Source: Candidatus Melainabacteria bacterium
Lineage (GTDB): Bacteria > Cyanobacteriota > Vampirovibrionia > Obscuribacterales > Obscuribacteraceae
Assembly: GCA_016699165.1 (NCBI GenBank)
Contig: CP064963.1
Coordinates: forward strand, 3,596,001-3,660,000
DNA length: 64,000 nt
Direction of reading: 5' to 3'
Below are positions 43,074-50,924 of the stretch, one piece after another. The notes beneath the pieces were generated by a model. It searched no databases and was not told the origin of the DNA. It was given only the letters and a program-made list of their open reading frames with translations. Made by a program: the position numbers and the translations under genes. How positions within the stretch are numbered: position 1 is the stretch's first letter; every line of letters starts with the position of its first letter.

Positions 43074-43586
43074 TTAGCGTGTGCGAACTGTTGTCAGAAG
43101 CGGGATGCAAATTCCCACTACACCAAGCAAAATTCCGGTCAAATAATGCCCGGCAAGATAATTTGCGCTCTGTGGCAAATACATGGATATAAACAGAAGC
43201 AAAGTAATGTGATGATTGAGCAGCATTCCCAAAAAGCATGACCCGACAGCGATTGGAGCAATTTTGGGACCAAATTTATATTCTGCAACGCGGTGAATGA
43301 GCCTGCCAAGCAAGTATCCAACAAAAATTTGAAAGAGAAATCCGCCAAATGAGCCTTCCATCGTAACTATGGCTGAAAGCACCACGCCAGAAGCAACTGA
43401 AACCACAATCAGACGAAATATAACGCCACCCGAAAGTTTCATGACATGACTTTCAAAGCGCCCGGCACATTTTGCGCACCTGTTGCCCACCGCACACTGC
43501 ACGAAGCATTTGGGACAAATTGCAAGAGAGCAATCTATACAAGCCAATTTAGTTTTAGAATGGTCGCAAGCCCCCGGCACTTTCAC
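43074..43586 (-). CDS. Membrane protein with N-terminal B-box-like zinc finger
   Basis: A 170-aa protein. Residues 7-41 hold a Cys/His cluster (CDHSKTKLACIDCSLAICPK, then CFVQCAVGNRCAKC) spaced like a B-box-type zinc site. Four or so hydrophobic helices follow. There is no catalytic motif. Similar B-box plus membrane-domain proteins are common hypothetical proteins in bacteria. Divergent, 15 bases apart, from the 65-aa protein at 43602. Confidence 0.65.
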   Translation of the reverse strand: MKVPGACDHSKTKLACIDCSLAICPKCFVQCAVGNRCAKCAGRFESHVMKLSGGVIFRLIVVSVASGVVLSAIVTMEGSFGGFLFQIFVGYLLGRLIHRVAEYKFGPKIAPIAVGSCFLGMLLNHHITLLLFISMYLPQSANYLAGHYLTGILLGVVGICIPLLTTVRTR

Positions 43587-43601
43587 TCTCCTTAACTGAA
43601 A

Positions 43602-43799
43602 ATGACTCAGCCCAAATCCGGATATTCCTCAAATATTATCGTGGCAATCGCAGCAATAATTATTTTGCTTGGCGTAATGGACACGGTGAGATTCTGGTCA
43701 CCATTAATAGGCGTGAAGGACCTGGAGGCACTGGCAAAGGAGCTGGATCCCATGAAGCCTAAGCTTGATCTTGATTCGCTTGCAAAGGAAAAGCCATAG
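43602..43799 (+). CDS. Small single-pass membrane protein, 65 aa
   Basis: One membrane helix near the N-terminus (NIIVAIAAIIILLGVMDTV), then a soluble Lys/Asp/Leu tail. I see no known family. The stop codon lies inside the 5' arm of a strong terminator hairpin, which supports it as a real transcription unit. Confidence 0.5.
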   Translation: MTQPKSGYSSNIIVAIAAIIILLGVMDTVRFWSPLIGVKDLEALAKELDPMKPKLDLDSLAKEKP

Positions 43800-43841
43800 T
43801 TTCAATCCGCTTCGCGTTGCAAACTGAAACTACGGCTTTTG
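43789..43841 (+). terminator. Strong intrinsic terminator overlapping a stop codon
   Basis: AAAAGCCATAGTTTCA (43789-43804) pairs with TGAAACTACGGCTTTT (43826-43841) with one mismatch, a 16-bp stem with flanking A and T runs. It could act in both directions and also end transcripts carrying the micro-ORFs on the minus strand. Confidence 0.85.
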
Positions 43842-43858
43842 CGCTTTATACAAATAGA

Positions 43859-43918
43859 TTAGTCAGCGCCTTCTGGCGACAAATCGAGTTCGTAATCCAT
43901 TTCGTATGTATCTTGCAT
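43859..43918 (-). CDS. Possible micropeptide, 19 aa, acidic
   Basis: A tiny ORF reads MQDTYEMDYELDLSPEGAD then TAA. GGGAG lies 8 bases before the ATG, and the strong hairpin at 43789-43841 follows the stop as a possible terminator. The peptide is very acidic with three Tyr. It lies in the longest gene-free gap of the window. It may be a translated small protein, a leader peptide or chance. Confidence 0.3.
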   Translation of the reverse strand: MQDTYEMDYELDLSPEGAD

Positions 43919-43987
43919 GTGAAAATCTCCCGTGACCAATGAACGACCAGAACACCAGTCTAAGCCCTGTTTTTGGGTAGGCAAGAG

Positions 43988-44011
43988 TTATTTACACAAT
44001 TTGCAATTCAT
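43988..44011 (-). CDS. Possible 7-aa micro-ORF (MNCKLCK)
   Basis: ATG with GGAG 5 bases upstream encodes MNCKLCK and stops. It would lie 69 bases upstream of the 19-aa ORF on the same transcript. A CxxC heptapeptide could be a regulatory leader sensing Cys or Lys supply, or chance. Supported only by the ribosome site and position. Confidence 0.2.
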   Translation of the reverse strand: MNCKLCK

Positions 44012-44181
44012 CGTTACTCCTTGCAAAATCGCTTAATACAGACTTCTTAATCGTTACATTCAAATACATCTTAACAGTACTTGGAAACGCAAAGCCCCTC
44101 AGGCATAGAGTGTGTCAAGCTTTTTTGGCGAAAAAAGTTTTTTGTGATACTGTTCACCTTTTTTCATGAAGAACTCATTTC

Positions 44182-44187
44182 TATAAT
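44182..44187 (+). promoter_or_regulatory. Consensus -10 box, predicted leaderless start
   Basis: A perfect TATAAT ends 6 bases before the ATG at 44194, putting the expected RNA start at the start codon. No Shine-Dalgarno sequence and no good -35 are present. Confidence 0.45.
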
Positions 44188-44193
44188 ACGCTC

Positions 44194-45321
44194 ATGAACA
44201 GTCTTTCTCCAGAAGAGCTCATTCGATATAGCCGTCATATTCTTTTGCCAGAAATAAATCAAGCCGGGCAATTGAAGCTGAAAAACGCGCGCGTGCTGGT
44301 GGCAGGGGCTGGTGGTTTAGGCTCGCCTGCGCTTATGTATTTGGCTGCAGCTGGCGTCGGCACCATTGGAGTAGCCGAATTCGACACCATCGAATTATCT
44401 AATTTGCAAAGACAGGTTTTGTTTCAAACCAGCCAAGTAGGCCAGTCTAAGTTGAAAGCGGCTGCAGAACGCCTTGAGCAAATAAATTCGACCATAAATA
44501 TCAAGCAGCATTTTGGGCGCATTAAAGCTCAAAACATAACGTCCATCATTTCTGGATACGACGTAATAGTCGATGGCACAGACAATTTTGCTACGCGATA
44601 TCTTTTAAACGATGCCTGTGTCTTATCGGGCAAGCCTTATATTTATGGTGCAATACACAGATTCGAAGGGCAGGTCAGCGTGTTCGCTCCAGGCGGACCG
44701 TGTTACAGATGTCTTTTTCCAGACCCACCCAAAGACGACGCCATTGCCAACTGTTCAGAAGCGGGAGTGCTTGGTGTCATAGCTGGCATTATCGGCTCAT
44801 TTCAAGCGCTGGAAGCAATTAAAACAATATTGCAATTAGGCACCACATTGCGCGGGCGCTTGATTGTTTTTGACGCAATGAATTTTTCACAAGACGAATT
44901 AAAAATCAAACGCAATTCAAACTGCCCCGTATGTGGTGACAATCCCTCTATAACCTCACTAAAGGACGAAAACATAATGTGCCCAACCCAAGCCAATTCA
45001 GAAATGACCGCCAAAGAGTTGAAATCAGCCATTGATGCCGGTCGCGACTTGATTTTGTTAGATGTACGTACCGATGCCGAAGTGGCTATGTGCCAAATTC
45101 CAAATTCGATACATATACCTCTGCAAGAATTGCCTGCCCGTATGCTTGAGTTGCAAGATTTGAAAGAATCGAACAAAGAATTATTGATCTATTGCAAAAG
45201 CGGCATGAGAAGCCTTAGCGCTCAAGAGTTTCTCAATCAAAATGGATTCAAAAACGTATTGAATTTGACTGGTGGCATCAAAAGCTGGGCCAAAGATGTA
45301 GACTCAAGCATGCACGTTTAA
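44194..45321 (+). CDS. MoeB/ThiF-type adenylyltransferase with rhodanese domain
   Basis: A 375-aa E1-like enzyme. The adenylation domain (1-245) has VLVAGAGGLGSPALMYLAAA, the Arg in LSNLQRQVLFQT, DGTDNFATRYLLND, and NCSEAGVLGVIAGIIGSFQA. Zinc ligands are PCYRC and NCPVCG. The rhodanese domain (about 270-375) has the active Cys in LLIYCKSGMRSLSAQ. Such MoeZ/MOCS3-like proteins adenylate and sulfurate the C-terminal GG of small beta-grasp sulfur carriers (MoaD, ThiS). A MoaD-like protein is encoded 0.9 kb away in the convergent operon, a likely partner. Which cofactor is made is not shown by context. Confidence 0.92.
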   Translation: MNSLSPEELIRYSRHILLPEINQAGQLKLKNARVLVAGAGGLGSPALMYLAAAGVGTIGVAEFDTIELSNLQRQVLFQTSQVGQSKLKAAAERLEQINSTINIKQHFGRIKAQNITSIISGYDVIVDGTDNFATRYLLNDACVLSGKPYIYGAIHRFEGQVSVFAPGGPCYRCLFPDPPKDDAIANCSEAGVLGVIAGIIGSFQALEAIKTILQLGTTLRGRLIVFDAMNFSQDELKIKRNSNCPVCGDNPSITSLKDENIMCPTQANSEMTAKELKSAIDAGRDLILLDVRTDAEVAMCQIPNSIHIPLQELPARMLELQDLKESNKELLIYCKSGMRSLSAQEFLNQNGFKNVLNLTGGIKSWAKDVDSSMHV

Positions 45322-45403
45322 GTTTTCTCGAAAGTCTGAATCGCATTCTTCTTGTGCCAAGGCTAAACATAGTAGGGAGTTCTTTTCTCATTTGCCCAAA
45401 TAT

Positions 45404-46192
45404 TTAGTAACGACGAACTGCGCCACCGTCTATGGTTATAGTTGTACCTGTAATAAACTCGGCTTTTGTTGATGCCAAAAATGCCACCAGGGAACCCAGG
45501 TCATCAGGCTTGCCAAAACGCTTAACCGGAGCGTAGCTTGCCCAGTCAGTAAGGACCTTTTCCACTGAGACATTTTGCGAAGTCGCATATTGTTTTGCCA
45601 ATTCTCGAACAAGCGGAGTATCAAAATAACCAGGACAAATAACGTTCACTGTTACTCCATCGGCAGCCACTTCTGTTGCAATACATTTGGCCATAGCGTT
45701 GAGCCCGGTACGCAATGTGCTCTGGACTACCGAAGTCATTTCCGGTTCAAGTCCAAAAATGGAACCAATGAAGATAATTCGCCCAAATTTCCTAGCACGC
45801 ATTTCATCTAAAACAAGTCGAGTGAGCAGGATCGCGGGTCGTAAGACAAGGTCAGTTCCGTGCTTCCAGTGTTCGTCAGTTGCGATAGAAAAAGGATGGG
45901 TTGGAGGATGTCCAGTACTTACTACCAATATATCTATGTTGCCCAGTGACTCTTTCGATTCCTGCACGAGGCGCATCAAATCATTTTCATTAGTGAGATC
46001 AGCAGTAAAGTCAACAACCTTGCCAGCACTGATGGAAGCAATTTCTTCAGCTGATGCTCGAACTTTATCGGCATTTCGAGAACAAATTGCTACATTGACA
46101 CCCTCTTCTGCAAGGGATTTCGCGCAAGAGTAGCCAATTCCATAGCTTGCTCCAGTTACGAGTGCATTTTTTCCCAATAGAGCTAAATCCAT
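45404..46192 (-). CDS. SDR-family protein lacking the usual catalytic Tyr
   Basis: A 262-aa Rossmann protein: nucleotide motif LVTGASYGIGYSCAKSLAEE, NADP-type CSRNADKV, and FIGSIFGLEP with the Ser region. Where YxxxK is expected it reads TSVVQSTLRTGLNAMAKCIA, so the Tyr is absent. It ends VICPGYFDTPLV and TITIDGGAVRRY. This matches a known subgroup of KR-like SDRs with an altered active site, so either the reaction differs or the protein is non-catalytic. It lies 44 bases after the MoaD-like gene, in the same operon. Confidence 0.88.
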   Translation of the reverse strand: MDLALLGKNALVTGASYGIGYSCAKSLAEEGVNVAICSRNADKVRASAEEIASISAGKVVDFTADLTNENDLMRLVQESKESLGNIDILVVSTGHPPTHPFSIATDEHWKHGTDLVLRPAILLTRLVLDEMRARKFGRIIFIGSIFGLEPEMTSVVQSTLRTGLNAMAKCIATEVAADGVTVNVICPGYFDTPLVRELAKQYATSQNVSVEKVLTDWASYAPVKRFGKPDDLGSLVAFLASTKAEFITGTTITIDGGAVRRY

Positions 46193-46236
46193 GTGAACTC
46201 CTTTTGACTAGGGCATTTTATCCCTGATTCCAAAAA

Positions 46237-46497
46237 CTAGCCGCCGCTGAGTGCTGCTACTATCATTATTTTGTCCAGTTCGTTTATCTGGGTACCCAAG
46301 TCTCTTATCTCATTTGTATTCACAAATACTTTCATGTGCGGTCGAATTTGATTGTGTTCGTCAACCATTCTAAATTTTATTCCAGGAAATTGTGAATTGA
46401 GATGGTCGAGCACTTCTAAAAGTGTTCGACCCTGTCCTTCTACAACGTTGGCATTTTTTGTGTAGGAAAATAGTGGGCTTGGTATTTTTACCTGCAT
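46237..46497 (-). CDS. MoaD/ThiS-like beta-grasp protein ending in GG
   Basis: An 86-aa ubiquitin-like protein: MQVKIPSPLFSYTKNANVVE, TLLEVLDHLNSQFPGIKFR, VFVNTNEIRDLGTQINELDK and IMIVAALSGG at the extreme C-terminus. The exposed GG is the sulfur-carrying or conjugating end activated by E1-like enzymes. The ATG at 46497 lies one base after the stop of the beta-propeller gene; the longer frame into that gene is not used. MoaD-like genes paired with BNR-propeller genes recur in bacteria, but their role is unclear. Confidence 0.88.
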   Translation of the reverse strand: MQVKIPSPLFSYTKNANVVEGQGRTLLEVLDHLNSQFPGIKFRMVDEHNQIRPHMKVFVNTNEIRDLGTQINELDKIMIVAALSGG

Positions 46498-46498
46498 T

Positions 46499-47635
46499 TT
46501 AGCCGACCTTAATCGAGTAAATCTCGGGCAAGTGTTTGACGATACAATTCCAGGTCGAGCCATTGTCTATGCTAGCCCACACTTCCCCTTGCGATGTGCC
46601 AAAATATATGCCGACATCTTCGTGTGAGTCGCAGTCCATTGCTTGCCGTTTCACAGTGAAGTAGGCATTGGATTCGGGCATGCCTTTATCCTGTCGATTC
46701 CAGCTTTTGCCACCATCGACACTGTTGTATACGGCAGGCTTGCCACCAGGACTGGTGCGTGGCCAAACTTCGGTTCCGTCCATTGGAAAAACCCAAATAC
46801 AATTGGGGTCGCGTGGGTGAATGACTATTGGAAAACCAATATCGCCTATCTCTTTGGGCATATTGTCGCCTATACGAGTCCAGGTATCGCCTGGACGTTC
46901 GATGCGATAAATGCCACAATGATTCTGGTGATATAAAATATTTGGATTTATTTGCGATTGAGCTACGCAGTGCGGATCGTGCCCCCACTCTGGATCTTCG
47001 ACTGGTGAAAACACAATTTCTACGCCCTTATTTAATGGAGTCCACTTTGCTCCATTATCTAAAGACTCAAAAATGCCACCGATTGAAATGCCAAAATACA
47101 TTTTATTGTGATCTTTGGGATCGAGCAAAATAGAATGCAAAATCTGACCACCGGGAGTGCCGCCGCCTTCTGTCCATGCGGCATACATTGGATTTTCGTT
47201 GAAGCCGTCAACCGACTGCCAGGTGTCACCATCGTCATCAGAAACAAACAATCCAGCAGGTGTGGTGCCGGCATACCATAAGCCTTCTTGTCCGATACGC
47301 CCAGGTGTAAGCCAAAAAACACTGTCTACAGATTTTGGTTTTGGACCGTCTGGTGCCTGAAGATTATCGCTTGATTCTGGTTGTTTGAATGCAGGCGGCT
47401 TGCTCGATTCTTTCCATGTTTTGCCGTTATCTGTAGAGCGAAAAACGGTTGGTCCTAAGTGTCCGGTTTTGGCACCAATAATCATGGTATCGGATTTAGG
47501 GTCTTTGACCCAGTGATGGATGATATGACCTAAATATAGAGGTTCAGAAACTTTCCAGTTTTTGCGCGACTCATCTCCGCTCAAAAGAAAAGCACCTTTT
47601 CTTGTTCCCACAAGAATCTGATTTGATTTGCTCAT
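46499..47635 (-). CDS. BNR/YVTN-repeat beta-propeller (sialidase-like fold)
   Basis: A 378-aa protein of repeated beta-propeller blades with Asp-box (S-x-D-x-G-x-T-W) motifs: FRSTDNGKTWKES, FVSDDDGDTWQS, FESLDNGAKWTP, YNSVDGGKSWNR and ASIDNGSTWNC. There is no signal peptide, so it is probably cytoplasmic, unlike true sialidases. No catalytic sialidase residues (RIP motif) are visible. It overlaps in function, by position, with the MoaD-like gene one base downstream and may bind or present that protein. Confidence 0.85.
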   Translation of the reverse strand: MSKSNQILVGTRKGAFLLSGDESRKNWKVSEPLYLGHIIHHWVKDPKSDTMIIGAKTGHLGPTVFRSTDNGKTWKESSKPPAFKQPESSDNLQAPDGPKPKSVDSVFWLTPGRIGQEGLWYAGTTPAGLFVSDDDGDTWQSVDGFNENPMYAAWTEGGGTPGGQILHSILLDPKDHNKMYFGISIGGIFESLDNGAKWTPLNKGVEIVFSPVEDPEWGHDPHCVAQSQINPNILYHQNHCGIYRIERPGDTWTRIGDNMPKEIGDIGFPIVIHPRDPNCIWVFPMDGTEVWPRTSPGGKPAVYNSVDGGKSWNRQDKGMPESNAYFTVKRQAMDCDSHEDVGIYFGTSQGEVWASIDNGSTWNCIVKHLPEIYSIKVG

Positions 47636-47747
47636 AGCGTCTCCAAACTTAAATCCGTCGGAACATTTTATCTTTTCGTCTAATTTTTATCATTAAAGAT
47701 GAAAAGATGCAGTAGAATTCTCAACTTAGGCCTCTGGAGGCGCGAGC

Positions 47748-48182
47748 GTGAGCACTCAAATTTTTGTCAATTTACCAGTTGAGAATTTGGAAAAGAGCAA
47801 AGACTTTTTTATCAAGCTTGGATTTAAATTCGATCCTAAATTCACTAACGAAACAGGCGCTTGCATGGTTGTCAGTGACACCATCTTCGTTATGCTTTTG
47901 ACCAAGCCATTTTTTAAAACTTTCACGCCAAATGAAATCTGCGACGCCAAAAAAAGCACCGAGTCTATAATTTGCTTGTCATGTAAAACTCACCTGGATG
48001 TCGATCAAATGGTAAAGTCGGCAATTGATGCTGGTGGAAAAACTTACAACGAACCAAAAGACCACGGCTTCATGTATCAACACGGCTTTCAAGATCCAGA
48101 TGGACACATTTGGGAACTAGTTTTTATGACCGACGCTCCAGAGCTAAATGCAATAGAAGCCGCTAGTGGACACATTCATTGA
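47748..48182 (+). CDS. VOC-family (glyoxalase-fold) protein
   Basis: A 144-aa protein starting with GTG (GGAGG 7 bases upstream): IFVNLPVENLEKSKDFFIKL, GFKFDPKFTNETGACMVVSD and the C-terminal YQHGFQDPDGHIWELVFMT. The latter holds the metal-binding Glu of the vicinal oxygen chelate fold. Similar proteins are lactoylglutathione-lyase-like or resistance proteins; the substrate is unknown. It is followed with a 2-base gap by the PAS histidine kinase and probably co-transcribed with it. Confidence 0.9.
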   Translation: MSTQIFVNLPVENLEKSKDFFIKLGFKFDPKFTNETGACMVVSDTIFVMLLTKPFFKTFTPNEICDAKKSTESIICLSCKTHLDVDQMVKSAIDAGGKTYNEPKDHGFMYQHGFQDPDGHIWELVFMTDAPELNAIEAASGHIH

Positions 48183-48184
48183 GT

Positions 48185-49378
48185 ATGACATTCGAGCCAC
48201 CTAAAAATGATCCACATGCCGAAACTCTGCTTTTAATCAGGCAGGAAATTGAGCGTCAAACTCAGGCTTACATTGAGCTTTTGCTTGAATCTCGTCAAGC
48301 CGTGGAAAATCATGCAAGCTTTTTAAATACAATTCTTGAGTGTATCGGTGACAATTTAATTGTTTATGATGCCGAAGGCAAAGTGATGCTGGCAAACAAA
48401 TCAGCCATCGAATTTGCCGGATTGGATTTTATTGGAGCGGATCGCCAGAAGATTCGCGAACGTGTCACTTTTTTGACTGACAAGAATGGCACCGAAGTTC
48501 CAAGAGAAGAAGAGCCTTATTCGGTGGCGATGAACGAGCATCGAATTGGTGAGCGCGAAGGTTATTTGCATGATGCAAAAAATTCGGACAATGGCTGCTG
48601 GATTCGTGCACAAGCGTCACCAGTAATCGACAAGAAAAATAACTTTCTTGGCGTAGTTGCTATTGCAAGCGATATAAGTGAGCGAAAACATTTGCAAATT
48701 CAGCGCGATGGATTGGCATCGCTAATTGCCCATGACGTCAAAAATCATCTAATTAGCGAAGAGTATATAATTGGCGATTTGCTTGAAAAACCAAATGTAC
48801 CAGATGATATCAAAAGCGACTTAGAGACTGTGTTGAATAGCGCCAAACATCATCGAGAACTGGCTAATGCGATGCTTCAAATTCACCATACAGATTTTAT
48901 GCTCGATGCACATAGCTCAGTATTAATAGATTTGAATTCAGTACTACATATGGTGCTTGAGTTAAATACTCTGGAAGCTAACGCTAAATCTGTAACGATT
49001 AAGACTGAGATAGAAAGCGACTTGCCACCAATTAAAGGTGTCGCCGCTGGACTCAGGCATGTGTTGCACAATCTAGTTCATAACGCCGTTAAAGCGAGTA
49101 ACGATGGCGGCGTTGTTACTATAAAAATTGAAAAATCAGTAAGTGGTGGCAGAGTCAAAATCTCCATTCACAACTCGGGTAAAATAATTCCCGCTAATGA
49201 TATCGATAGATTGTTCGACCACAAGGCTGTTGCGTCGCGCATTCCACGCTATGATGGATCTACTGGTTTTGGCTTGTACTTGAGTAAAATCATGCTTGAT
49301 GCACACAAAGCAGTTGTACACTGCACAAGCAATGAAGCAAATGGAACTACTTTTGTAATTGAGCTACCATCGGGTTAA
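48185..49378 (+). CDS. PAS-domain sensor histidine kinase
   Basis: A cytoplasmic kinase of about 397 aa: N-terminal coil, PAS/PAC domain (about 45-170; NTILECIGDNLIVYDAEGKV, then DISERKHLQIQ), a phospho-His in LIAHDVKNHLISEEY (HDxKN type) and HATPase (HNLVHNAVKASNDGG, then GSTGFGLYLSKIMLDAHK). It has no membrane segment and no adjacent response regulator. A TTG two codons upstream is another possible start. Its stop overlaps the convergent neighbour's stop by 4 bases. Confidence 0.9.
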   Translation: MTFEPPKNDPHAETLLLIRQEIERQTQAYIELLLESRQAVENHASFLNTILECIGDNLIVYDAEGKVMLANKSAIEFAGLDFIGADRQKIRERVTFLTDKNGTEVPREEEPYSVAMNEHRIGEREGYLHDAKNSDNGCWIRAQASPVIDKKNNFLGVVAIASDISERKHLQIQRDGLASLIAHDVKNHLISEEYIIGDLLEKPNVPDDIKSDLETVLNSAKHHRELANAMLQIHHTDFMLDAHSSVLIDLNSVLHMVLELNTLEANAKSVTIKTEIESDLPPIKGVAAGLRHVLHNLVHNAVKASNDGGVVTIKIEKSVSGGRVKISIHNSGKIIPANDIDRLFDHKAVASRIPRYDGSTGFGLYLSKIMLDAHKAVVHCTSNEANGTTFVIELPSG

Positions 49379-49809
49379 TGGTGCGGTTCGTCACTTTCAA
49401 CTTTTAGCATCAAGTATTTTGATGCTCGATCCGCTGCATCGAAATTCTTTTGACTATGATGAAAACTGATTAGTGTCTGCAATTCTTCTTCGCTCAGTTC
49501 ATCTAGATTTTGACGTTCCAGCTGATTCGAATACTTTTTAGCTAAAATACCTTTGGGACCGAAAAGCATTAACGTCGTTATCATGATAAAAATGCCGGTA
49601 CAAATAAATCCTAAAGCCATGTAGCCCATATACGACGAAAAGGCCATTTTAGTCAAACTCGAAAGCAAGGCCAACATTAAAAAGACAAGCGACAAAGCCA
49701 GACTAGCCCCAGACATAATTAATAAGGGCAAATTATGTTGAGCCAGTCTTTGCAGCGTAAGCTGATTTTTTATGATGGCTAATTCGTCGTGAATTTTGTC
49801 GGGTTTCAT
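49375..49809 (-). CDS. Two-helix membrane protein, 144 aa
   Basis: Not recognised. It has an N-terminal helix with Lys/Asp, two membrane helices (about 27-50 and 57-82) and a C-terminal charged helical tail (ERQNLDELSEEELQTLISFH) that may be a coiled coil. It ends with paired His. Divergent from the gene at 49857. Confidence 0.55.
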   Translation of the reverse strand: MKPDKIHDELAIIKNQLTLQRLAQHNLPLLIMSGASLALSLVFLMLALLSSLTKMAFSSYMGYMALGFICTGIFIMITTLMLFGPKGILAKKYSNQLERQNLDELSEEELQTLISFHHSQKNFDAADRASKYLMLKVESDEPHH

Positions 49810-49856
49810 GTCATATTAATACCACATAAGTTAGAAGGTGAACCCAAACAAAGAGC

Positions 49857-50846
49857 ATGTCTGCACTGGATAAGTTAAAACCAACACCTGTTTTCGACTC
49901 ATATCTGCAATTTGCAGTGGAGCGTCAGAACATTTACTGGAGACGAATGCAAGGTGCAGCGCAACCGTGGACCACAGATCACATATTGCAAAATTGGAAA
50001 TTTACCAATACGTATAGAGTTCTAGACCGTGTCAGTCAGTTTCTTGTACGTGATGTCATAAACAAAGGCGAGCAGAGTGTGGAAGAATTGTTCTTTCGTA
50101 TTTTGTTGTTCAAGACTTTCAATCGTATCGACACCTGGAATTTACTCAAAGAAAAGTTGGGTGAAATCAGTTGGAAGACATACGATTTCGAGCGCTATGA
50201 CTCAATCTTGAGTGAAGCTAGAATTGCGGGTAACCCCATTTATTCGATGGCTTATGTAATGCCTTCTGCTGGTGGCGTATTTGGTGAAACAAGAAAACAT
50301 CAAAATCATTTGCGCTTAATTGAATTTATGTTTTCAAATCGAATTTCCTTCAAAATAGCTAGTGCTAAATCACTGAGCGAAGTATTTAATATTTTGCGTC
50401 AGTGCCCATCTCTTGGTAATTTTCTTGCTTTTCAATATGCAATAGATCTCAATTACAGTTGTATTACTAATTTCTCTGAAATGGATTTCATTGTAGCTGG
50501 ACCGGGCGCTAAAGACGGCATCTCTAAATGTTTCAGTCAGAGTGGTAATTTTTCGAATGAACAAATTATCGAAATGGTTACTATAAATCAAGACCAGTTG
50601 TTCGAAGAAGCTGGGCTTAAATTCAATAATTTATTTGGTCGACCACTGCAGTTAATCGACTGTCAAAACATTTTTTGCGAAATTAGCAAATACGCTCGCA
50701 TCGCTCATCCAGAATATCCAGGCGTAAGTGGCAGAACCAAAATTAAACAGAAATACAAAACAAGCGAAGAGCCAATTGCCGAGCTGACTTTGCCGGAGAA
50801 ATGGGGCATTGCATTGACTCGATTGTCAACAGTTATTGCGAGCTAG
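49857..50846 (+). CDS. Orphan protein resembling 5-hmdU DNA kinase helical domain
   Basis: A 329-aa all-helical soluble protein. The sequence FAVERQNIYWRRMQGAAQPW, then TNTYRVLDRVSQFLVRDVI and ELFFRILLFKTFNRIDTW matches my memory of the helical domain of 5-hydroxymethyl-dU DNA kinases and related alpha-glutamyl/putrescinyl-thymine pyrophosphorylases. In phages these make hypermodified thymines. No P-loop kinase motif is visible. The neighbours are a membrane protein and the Cys-rich/SAF pair, not phage genes. It may be a standalone DNA-base modification or defence enzyme; that is inference. Confidence 0.65.
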   Translation: MSALDKLKPTPVFDSYLQFAVERQNIYWRRMQGAAQPWTTDHILQNWKFTNTYRVLDRVSQFLVRDVINKGEQSVEELFFRILLFKTFNRIDTWNLLKEKLGEISWKTYDFERYDSILSEARIAGNPIYSMAYVMPSAGGVFGETRKHQNHLRLIEFMFSNRISFKIASAKSLSEVFNILRQCPSLGNFLAFQYAIDLNYSCITNFSEMDFIVAGPGAKDGISKCFSQSGNFSNEQIIEMVTINQDQLFEEAGLKFNNLFGRPLQLIDCQNIFCEISKYARIAHPEYPGVSGRTKIKQKYKTSEEPIAELTLPEKWGIALTRLSTVIAS

Positions 50847-50924
50847 GGTTTTCCCTAGTACCGAATTTATGCTCGCCTACTAGCATGGAATTTGGGGACA
50901 GTTTTTTACATCGAGAATATTGCT

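Noticed and set aside
43988..45321. Microcin C-like system (7-aa peptide plus E1-like enzyme)
   Set aside because: MccA-type peptides end in Asn and their partner is MccB; here the heptapeptide ends CK, lies on the other strand, and the enzyme is a MoeB/rhodanese type with no transporter gene.
46498..46563. Longer start for the MoaD-like protein
   Set aside because: It would overlap the end of the beta-propeller gene and add residues not found in the beta-grasp fold.
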